A stretch of DNA of 64,000 nucleotides from Micrasema longulum. Taxonomy: Eukaryota; Arthropoda; Insecta; Trichoptera; Brachycentridae. The stretch covers positions 35,508-99,507 of the forward strand of contig JAGVSM010001664.1 in assembly GCA_022494885.1 (NCBI GenBank). Direction: 5' to 3'. Positions 59,901 to 64,000 of this stretch are shown piece after piece (the first letter of the stretch is position 1; every line of letters begins with the position of its first letter). Under the pieces are notes generated by a model. The model saw only the letters and a list, made by a program, of their open reading frames with translations, was not told where the DNA came from and did no database searches. The position numbers and the translations under genes are program-made.

Positions 59901-62900
59901 GGTGACAACGAACAGTCTTTAAACCATGGCACTCAATGCTTAGTGTCCACTAAATCGAGTGTACTCAGCGGTCTATGGAAAGACAAATGTTGGGCGTCAC
60001 CTTAAGGAAATGAACAAAGAGGAACTGCACTTCTTGGTAACAAAGGTCTACGATGTATGCGAGGGAAGCGATTTGCTGATGAATGTCGAATGTGATGGTT
60101 TTTGAAAGAAATGAAAGTATGACTAAATGTGAAATCACTGAGAATAGGGTTATACTAAAACAGGTAGAGGAATTTGTGTATATGGGAAGTATGTTTACTA
60201 GGGATGGAATGACTGAGAAAGATATTGAAAGGAGGGTAAGTGCCGGGAACAGAGTGAACAGTGCACTTAAATCAACATTGGCAAAAATGATGTTTGTCGC
60301 GAGAGGCAAAATTGGCAGTTCAAAATTGAGTCCTGGTCTTGACCCAGACGTATGGGAGCGAAGTATGGACTTGGAAAAATAGGGATAAAAGCGGGCTGAA
60401 TGCTGTCAAAATGAGATAAAGCAGGCGAATGTGTGGTAAAACTGTATGATAGATGCACAAATGTTGAGATCCGTTCATTATGTAAGGCTGAGATAAGCAT
60501 TATCGACAGAATCAAGAAAGGAGCTCTGCGCTGGTTTGGAAATGTAGAGCGAATGGACAGCGAAAGAACGGCTAAAAATATTTATAATGCGAATGTTGAC
60601 ATATGCAGAAATAGAGGAAGACCGAGAAAGAAATGGAATGACCAAATCCAACAGATATTTAAAGATGGACATGTTGAAAATCGGGCGTGTGTGCATGAGA
60701 TGCATGTATGAATGTAGAGGGAGCGTGATCGGTATGCAAAGAAGAAACGGCGCGATGGTCTGTTTGTTTGTTTTGTTTACCTTTTCGTTTTCTTGAGATT
60801 TCATCCGGTCCTTTAGCGTCGGCTTTGTCATTAGATTTCAATTCCATATCATGTGTCATGGCTGCCAACTTGACATGTTCGATGGACAGTACCTCCATTT
60901 GCGGAGGATTTCCGGGTTCTTTTAAAGACTCCTTTATACTGCAAACGAAAAAAAAATAAACCTTTTTCACACACCGGCTGGGGTGAGCACTTTAACATTC
61001 TTAGAACTTAACCGGTGGTCCTTCAAGCATGTGGCTTCTTTTGTAATAACTCTTTAAAGACTGGTAAGTAATCCCTTTGCGCGCAGTGATGTAACATCGT
61101 GTAAACAGAGCCGCAACTTGTAAAAGAATGGCACCTTTCTTCTCAGAATTTCCCCTTAGCTTTGCTAAACGCTGTATAAAACAAAATACGCAGCAGCGTT
61201 GGGAGTATCATTACCGCGCTTCTTCTACAGGTAAAATCACTAAAATGTTTTTCCCAACGCTGGTTGATGCAACAAACTTCTGTTGTCATCACCAAGGTAC
61301 TTTCGAAACGACCCAAATTTTTACCGGACACGGAGCTATGAGAAGTTACCTATATAGATTTTTAAATTAAGGAATGATGACTATTGTCCATGCGATGTTA
61401 TTTCTTCACAGAGTATCGAACATCTGTTATTTCAGTGCCAATTTTTCAGTTTGCAACGCCATAATCTTGAAGCAGAATGCAGGAAAGATGGAATATCCTT
61501 AACAGATATCCACACTGTAGTTAAAAGTAGTTATCACGCGACATAGGTAAAATGTATCCACTGTTTATGAAATTTGATCTATTGGTCTATATAAATTGGT
61601 TATGTTTTTTATGATTATTTTAGTTTATATTGTTTAATATGTTAATGATAATTAGGTTAATTAGATTAATTACGAAAGATAAGATTGGATCCATGCCTTA
61701 GTGAGCCCAGAAATTCCAAAAGTTACTTCTAATCTTTCAATAAGGATGGTAGATACGTGCTGCATTTGGAGTACCGATGCAATGCTCTAAGGGGAAACAA
61801 TGATGTTTGTATTTACACGATAAGTTGCTGGACGGAGAATTTGTGCAGTAGGCTGGTGATGGTTGAGGACATTCCATCCTTTCCCAGGAGAGTGCACAGC
61901 TCCCGGCAGGATACAGGAAGTGGAAGTACTCCGGAAAGCAGTCGGATAAGCCCTCTCTCCGTCTCCACCGACTCTTCAAACTTCGACTGCGAATCCGCTG
62001 GAGGACAAATTAACAAAACAAACATATAAAGATATGTTCCCGCAATGGCTTAAATTGAACACAAAAATTTATAAATTTGGTAAAGGAAATGAGGAAGTTT
62101 AGTGCTACGGGAAATTACCGTACAATTAAATTAGAGCATTTAATTGTACGGTGAAGTTTAAAAAAGTGAAAAAAAACAAAAAACCCAATGAAACAAACGT
62201 GGTTTTAGGACATGTTGTTTGAGTTTTTAGGCTCTTCTAGAAATTCTGCTTTTTTTAAACATAACTATTTTATCAAATGTGCAACTTATAAATGGCAGTT
62301 ACATAATCTATTATACATTGAAAACTTCAACCTTTCAGTAAATCTTATTAAAAATACTGTCGAGCTTGGATATAAGAGAGCCCAAGCGACTGGAACATTT
62401 TTCTTTTATGGAGGTCTCTCTTATATCCATGCCTCTTTTACAGAGGTCTACAAACATAACCAGGCTTCCTATTCCTATTATGTTTGCACATGAACGAAAT
62501 TACATGAAATATGCATGTGTTAGGTTAAGAGGCACATAAAGAGATACACATACATACATCATACAAATTGAACTGAGGTTTCATTGCTCGGGTGCATGTA
62601 CATAACAACCTGACGCTGAGGCTACATCTGCGAACCAAATGCTCTTTTGTAGAGGTCACGGTTTCGGCTCTCTCTTTTATATAGAGGTCAGTTCAGATAG
62701 AACGACTTTCTTATACATAGTTTTTCCCGCTCTATTTCACATCGGTTTCCGGGGTAAAATGATGGGACCTTAAGCTAGCTCTCTTTTAAAGATGTCTCAG
62801 GATGCTTAAGTGTTAATTATAGACATAACTTTAAAAACGGTTTAATTGTTATTTCAGAAAAGTTTGCCCAGAGGTTAATTGTGATAGAATATTTAAATAC

Positions 62901-63475
62901 TCTCGATATGGTTACCTGGAATTTTCTATCATGAAATTGTAATATTTGTATGTTATTTTCAGTTACCTTAACAATTATAGAGTACTAATCATGTTATCGA
63001 TAAAATTTCTTACAAATACTTAAATTTATGTAATTATAATCGCATTGTAATGCGGTGTTGTGGAATTACTGATTTTGCAGTAGTTTGATTTCAATTAATT
63101 AATAAATATTTGGCAATACTTTCACTTGTTACTTAATTGAAATAAAAACTCTCGTGTAAGCAAAAAACAATTTAAATTAAGTTTATTTTAACTCATAAAG
63201 CACCAGTTTTCAAAAAAAAATGAGAAAAAGATGTTTATTTTAAAAGGATTTATGGCAAATGTTTAGGGGTACTTACAGTTTTCATTTTTGATGCTGCAGG
63301 GACTGGATACTCCCTTTTCTTGCTTGATAGGACCTGGTGATCCCTCAGATTTAATGACAACTCCAAGAGTAGCGCCTAAAATATCCTGCCGCTCCTTTTT
63401 CCTTTTTTCCAACCTTTCCCTGTAACTGTTTTGTTTACTTTTCAGAGCTTGCCATTCTTCCCAAGCGTCAGACAT
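44817..63475 (-). CDS. Mettl3: METTL3 (Ime4) m6A methyltransferase catalytic subunit, 12 coding exons
   Basis: Catalytic subunit of the nuclear METTL3-METTL14-WTAP complex, which methylates adenosine N6 in mRNA using SAM. Exons (minus): 63277-63475, 61817-61997, 60781-60938, 59613-59710, 57591-57717, 56055-56295, 53390-53535, 52656-52784, 50669-50813, 49567-49714, 46878-47056, 44817-44934. All are GT/AG with matching phases, giving 1869 nt and 622 residues (human 580). Domains: leader helix 1-35 (WTAP binding in the family); basic RKRK at 176-179; zinc finger 1 C262, C270, C302, H306; zinc finger 2 C322, C328, C334, H338; methyltransferase domain about 395-622 with DPPW at 435-438. By alignment to human, SAM contacts are D435, K553, E572, R576, H578, N579, N589, Q590. 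Introns hold SINE and LINE fragments. Confidence 0.97.
45000..45260 (+). mobile_element. LINE C-terminal fragment
   Basis: [20 protein letters not shown] and [14 protein letters not shown] at the end of a non-LTR ORF, followed by a 3' tail to about 45520 ending in AAATAAATAAA. METTL3 intron 11. Confidence 0.75.
45557..46106. mobile_element. Complete 550-bp TIR element
   Basis: Ends TCAATCACAGATAACTATCG and, complement, TCAATCACAAATAACTATCG (19/20). Contains AGCCGGCGGTTGGCAAGCC and a second pair of short repeats (TGTGATCGCTC). No ORF. Partial copies at 27062-27513 and 43741-43941. METTL3 intron 11. Confidence 0.75.
46120..46455 (+). mobile_element. RTE-like reverse transcriptase fragment with YADD
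   Basis: [20 protein letters not shown], then [14 protein letters not shown], interrupted by stops, then a shifted [20 protein letters not shown] is the RT catalytic box. METTL3 intron 11. Confidence 0.75.
46456..46710 (+). mobile_element. tRNA-derived SINE family 4 fragment
   Basis: GTTGTGGTCCCGTGGCTAGAG and the GGCTCACGGCTAAAAGG head match 58687-58760 (TTGTGGTCCCGTGGCAGTAT, CACTGGCTAAAAGC). The body is unlike families 1-3. Confidence 0.55.
46735..46845 (+). mobile_element. SINE family 2, short truncated copy
   Basis: GGCTGATCACCTTACCTTCA, AACAGATGCACCATTGGGTA and a decayed GAT-type tail (ATGATTATGATGGCGATGA). It ends about 30 bp from METTL3 exon 11. Confidence 0.7.
46878..47056 (-). CDS. 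Mettl3: METTL3 coding exon 11
   Basis: Codons 525-583. It starts [20 protein letters not shown], then SHKPDEIYG and [15 protein letters not shown]. It carries SAM-site residues K553, E572, R576, H578 and N579 by alignment to human. The donor GTAAAG splits Trp584; reading through gives an immediate stop. Confidence 0.97.
47220..47612 (+). mobile_element. Composite: hammerhead-like unit and right end of the 10.8-12.4 kb TIR family
   Basis: Bases 47331-47356 and 47425-47450 are inverted 26-mers with one mismatch. Between them TTGACAAAGAAGC, loop, GCTTTGAAACCGGTCGG. From 47460 to 47612 the sequence follows 12250-12400, ending TTGTTCTGCCGATTACGGCT. METTL3 intron 10. Confidence 0.55.
48110..48375 (-). 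repeat. Arm of the foldback family
   Basis: TTTCAGGCGTTGCCTAGTAT, CAGATGGAAGAATTGAAGAA, GTGTGTAAAGTGGCCACTTA and CCAATGACAGGTCATAAGCC in order. Confidence 0.7.
48421..49250 (-). mobile_element. Jockey-like reverse transcriptase fragment with FADD
   Basis: From 49250 down: a frame containing [32 protein letters not shown] (the PQG box) and [13 protein letters not shown] (FADD catalytic box), then after a stop [39 protein letters not shown] and [16 protein letters not shown]. It is the best preserved RT in the window, with stops at about 48850. METTL3 intron 10. Confidence 0.88.
49567..49714 (-). CDS. Mettl3: METTL3 coding exon 10
   Basis: Codons 475-524. It starts [20 protein letters not shown] and ends [10 protein letters not shown], nearly identical to human. 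Acceptor ATTTCAG, donor GTAAGA, phase 0. An RTE-like fragment starts within about 20 bp upstream of the acceptor. Confidence 0.97.
49730..50460 (+). mobile_element. RTE-like fragment, rearranged
   Basis: Two broken copies of the [10 protein letters not shown]...MYGS region flank a piece with [19 protein letters not shown]. It ends [17 protein letters not shown]. Closest to 60000-60760. It fills much of METTL3 intron 9. Confidence 0.75.
50669..50813 (-). CDS. Mettl3: METTL3 coding exon 9 (DPPW catalytic motif)
   Basis: Codons 427-474. It encodes [20 protein letters not shown], with DPPW at 435-438 (human 395-398), and ends IFLWVTG-R. Acceptor TTTCTAG, donor GTAATT. It was recognised by translation of the minus strand despite longer meaningless frames opposite. 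Confidence 0.96.
51363..51573 (-). mobile_element. tRNA-derived SINE family 3
   Basis: Minus strand: GGCGCTGTGGCGCAGTTGGT head, B box GGTTCGATTCC near 51511-51521, then a body ending in T-rich bases at 51350 (A tail on the minus strand). The acceptor arms do not pair, so not a tRNA gene. METTL3 intron 8. Confidence 0.75.
51950..52330 (-). mobile_element. CR1/L2/Rex-like LINE C-terminal fragment
   Basis: [20 protein letters not shown] and [14 protein letters not shown] are the well-known end of CR1/L2-type ORF2. The 3' end AAGCGCCCTTGAGGTGATTT follows at 51980-52015. METTL3 intron 8. Confidence 0.85.
52656..52784 (-). CDS. Mettl3: METTL3 coding exon 8
   Basis: Codons 384-426: a Ser-rich linker (RLSSSSTLS), then [19 protein letters not shown], aligning with human LFPPQWICCDIRYLDVSIL at the entry to the methyltransferase domain. 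Acceptor TTTCCAG, donor GTAAAC. No long uninterrupted frame marks this exon, so it was identified by homology and phase. Confidence 0.93.
52975..53180 (+). repeat. Arm of the foldback family
   Basis: ACAACGGGGATGGAGAATAC, GGAAGTCTAGGCATTTACAG, CACTTTACACACTGTGTAAC and GAGCTGAAACCTTTAT in order. METTL3 intron 7. Confidence 0.7.
53390..53535 (-). CDS. Mettl3: METTL3 coding exon 7
   Basis: Codons 335-383, starting [20 protein letters not shown], then a Ser/Gly/Asn-rich linker ending SSGVPNGS. The first residues match human KYVHYEID and supply H338 of zinc finger 2. A longer open frame across the same bases is a shadow. Acceptor TTTAG, donor GTAATT. Confidence 0.92.
53780..54090 (-). mobile_element. 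CR1/Rex1-like LINE C-terminal fragment
   Basis: [18 protein letters not shown], a stop, then [20 protein letters not shown] and [17 protein letters not shown]: the typical end of a CR1/Rex1-type RT ORF, interrupted by one stop. METTL3 intron 6. Confidence 0.85.
54820..54843 (+). repeat. (AACT)n microsatellite
   Basis: TTTAACTAACTAACTAACTA followed by ACTAACC. It directly abuts the 3' end of the RTE-like copy, a usual place for a simple-repeat tail of RTE elements. Confidence 0.8.
54844..55560 (-). mobile_element. RTE-like 3' fragment, longest copy
   Basis: Open 54973-55494 on the minus strand: [56 protein letters not shown] and [18 protein letters not shown], continuing after a shift as [20 protein letters not shown] to [12 protein letters not shown]. 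It ends in the AACT repeat (its 3' tail). METTL3 intron 6. Confidence 0.88.
56055..56295 (-). CDS. Mettl3: METTL3 coding exon 6 (CCCH zinc fingers)
   Basis: Codons 255-334. It holds [21 protein letters not shown] and [15 protein letters not shown]. Finger 1 has 31 residues between its second and third cysteines (human about 9), rich in Gln, Ser, Glu and Lys. The donor GTATGT at 56054 splits Lys335. Reading past it gives a family-unlike tail, whereas splicing gives CKYVHYEVD. The finger 2 histidine is encoded by exon 7. Confidence 0.94.
56597..56850 (-). mobile_element. SINE family 2, full-length
   Basis: Complement of head GTCAGCCTCGTGATGTTAAT with B box GGTTCGATTCC (complement at 56787-56797), body TACTTCATTTCAACCATGCC reversed, and 3' end CATTCCTTTCCGCACC. 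METTL3 intron 5. Confidence 0.8.
57591..57717 (-). CDS. Mettl3: METTL3 coding exon 5
   Basis: Codons 213-254 plus one base, containing [20 protein letters not shown]. This aligns with human QEILELLNTTTAKEQSIVEK just ahead of the zinc fingers. Acceptor GTTTCAG, donor GTAAGC. Confidence 0.95.
57820..57900 (+). mobile_element. LINE 3'-tail fragment
   Basis: GTAAATGGGTAGGAAAATAT and AATATGCCTGCCCTTATATG match the tail after the LINE at 25565-25650. Confidence 0.55.
57900..58680. other. METTL3 intron 4, nothing recognised
   Basis: AT-rich intron sequence with no repeat that I could match elsewhere in the window. Confidence 0.4.
58687..58800 (+). mobile_element. tRNA-derived SINE family 4 head
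   Basis: TTGTGGTCCCGTGGCAGTAT, CACTGGCTAAAAGCTCAAGG, TTCAAATCCCACTCAACCAC: the tRNA-like A and B regions are visible, but the 5' and 3' ends do not form a proper acceptor stem. METTL3 intron 4. Confidence 0.55.
59005..59460 (+). mobile_element. Non-LTR RT C-terminal fragment
   Basis: Open 144 codons: [40 protein letters not shown] and [20 protein letters not shown]. The same type as 7429 and 27860. It ends about 150 bp before METTL3 exon 4. METTL3 intron 4. Confidence 0.8.
59613..59710 (-). CDS. Mettl3: METTL3 coding exon 4
   Basis: Codons 180-212: an acidic then Lys-rich linker (AEDEVDDSN at the start, KKNEPDIL at the end). It is poorly conserved, as expected for this part of the family. 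Acceptor CTCTTAG, donor GTAAGT. Phase 2 in and phase 0 out agree with the neighbours. Confidence 0.88.
60000..60760 (+). mobile_element. RTE-like fragment next to METTL3 exon 3
   Basis: [20 protein letters not shown], then broken MYGS region, [40 protein letters not shown] and [18 protein letters not shown]. It ends about 20 bp short of exon 3's donor side. METTL3 intron 3. Confidence 0.85.
60781..60938 (-). CDS. Mettl3: METTL3 coding exon 3
   Basis: Codons 127-179. It starts [19 protein letters not shown] and ends PDEISRKRK, a basic run that is a candidate nuclear localisation signal. Acceptor TTTGCAG, donor GTAAAC. A decayed RTE-like fragment ends about 20-30 bp downstream of the donor. 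Confidence 0.92.
61128..61530 (+). mobile_element. R1/Jockey-like LINE 3' fragment (RNase H/zinc region)
   Basis: [38 protein letters not shown], then (shifted) a [18 protein letters not shown] pattern at 61372-61440. A TGHG...Y..RF box followed by CxC and HxxxxC ends the ORF of R1/I/Jockey-type elements. METTL3 intron 2. Confidence 0.75.
61817..61997 (-). CDS. Mettl3: METTL3 coding exon 2
   Basis: Codons 67-126 with split codons at both ends (Ser67, Val127). It contains the helical segment [18 protein letters not shown] and [11 protein letters not shown], which aligns with human LLQKFAAQELI. Acceptor CCTCCAG, donor GTAAAT. The donor was chosen two bases before the in-frame TAA because it restores the frame of exon 3. 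Confidence 0.92.
62030..63276. other. METTL3 intron 1
   Basis: AT-rich. A 13-bp stem GGATATAAGAGAG / CTCTCTTATATCC at 62365-62429 and related GAGGTCTCTCTT blocks to 62780 suggest a small dispersed repeat. Nothing else recognised. Confidence 0.5.
63277..63475 (-). CDS. Mettl3: METTL3 coding exon 1 (leader helix)
   Basis: Codons 1-66 plus one base, starting [15 protein letters not shown], then [11 protein letters not shown]. This is the family leader helix (human MSDTWSS...RERLQRRRK). Donor GTAAGT. It ends with a Lys/Ser-rich stretch containing IKSEG and IKQEKG, which look like SUMO-type acceptor contexts; that is an inference only. Confidence 0.95.
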
Positions 63476-64000
63476 TTCGGTAAAATAAAGATCACCGACA
63501 AAATTACAAGCGGCAAGAGATTGAGGTTAGGTCGAAGAAAGCGTCACTATTTTTTCACAGCCGGCTTCTCGGATGGAAGTTTTGGCATTTCATAAATAAA
63601 CCGACACTTGGGAAATTAAACAACTGGGTGGGTTTGCCATTTTTTGTGTTTTTAACAAGCCATTGGCGTTATTTAAATTAAACACCGTCGGCCTGTCAAA
63701 GTCAAAATAGTCAACAAATATATTTAAAAGACATCTGTTGAAGAATTTAAACAACTATGAAAAATGTCGTAAATCATTTTTTCAGAAAACATTATGTAAA
63801 ATTGTCATTTTTTAATTCTGTTGATCCAGAGATGGCGTACAAATGTTCATTTTTAGATAATAATGGATTATTAAAATGCACAATTTTATTTTTAAGTTTT
63901 TTTTCCTGTTTTTCAAAGGATTTGAGATTTTTCGTTTGTGACCAAAATTGTATTTTTAACGCACTGTTGTTAATAAAACATGAAGAGTAAAATAAAATTT
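63476..64000. other. Upstream of METTL3: presumed promoter region
   Basis: The METTL3 transcription start must lie in or beyond this stretch. It contains GTTAGGTCGAAGAAAGCGTC near 63525, but no core element is certain. A 77-codon ORF at 63757-63990 has no recognisable features. Confidence 0.4.

Noticed and set aside
60083..60382. 99-codon plus-strand ORF as a host gene
   Set aside because: Part of the RTE-like repeat also present at 18618-18880 and 49730-50460.

Overview
This is AT-rich insect nuclear DNA, most likely lepidopteran. The order is an inference from the style of the tRNA-derived SINEs, a cecropia-like mariner and the gene structures; the sequence does not prove it. It contains two conserved protein-coding genes, both on the minus strand and both recovered here start to stop by following exons, reading phase and GT/AG splice sites. 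The rest is introns and intergenic DNA crowded with mobile elements.

Gene 1 (6067-32238, minus) is the CDP-ethanolamine:diacylglycerol ethanolaminephosphotransferase (EPT1/SELENOI family). It has 8 coding exons and 386 codons, including an 18-codon first exon, a 13.6-kb first intron and a small last exon of 20 codons at 6067-6129. It is an ER membrane enzyme for the last step of phosphatidylethanolamine synthesis. Gene 2 (44817-63475, minus) is METTL3 (Ime4), the catalytic subunit of the mRNA N6-methyladenosine writer. It has 12 coding exons and 622 codons: a leader helix, two CCCH zinc fingers and a methyltransferase domain with DPPW. The last exon (44817-44934) supplies two conserved cofactor-binding residues and the stop. 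The two genes share a strand and are separated by 12.6 kb; nothing links their functions.

Between them (32.3-44.8 kb) lies an intact 349-codon ORF (38560-39609, plus) of unknown identity, bracketed by a perfect 24-nt inverted repeat. Its layout (acidic start, coiled-coil middle, Ser-rich linker, compact C-terminal part) resembles a mononegavirus phosphoprotein or a transposon accessory protein. It is the most intriguing item in the window.

The remainder is a dense record of transposition. It includes a full-length broken mariner with TA duplications (20951-22238), a hAT-type element with a perfect 8-bp target duplication 30 bp from an EPT1 splice donor (13071-13735), several TIR or foldback elements (5295-5574, 10831-12402, 20049-20426, 26275-28508, 28987-30534, 40012-41807, 45557-46106), a pogo/Tigger remnant, at least four tRNA-derived SINE families, and about twenty decayed non-LTR retrotransposon 3' fragments (RTE-like and Jockey/CR1/R1-like). 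Three loci hold a hairpin followed by a GAAACNNGT core that resembles degenerate hammerhead ribozymes of Penelope-like elements. No true tRNA, rRNA, CRISPR or bacterial feature was seen.
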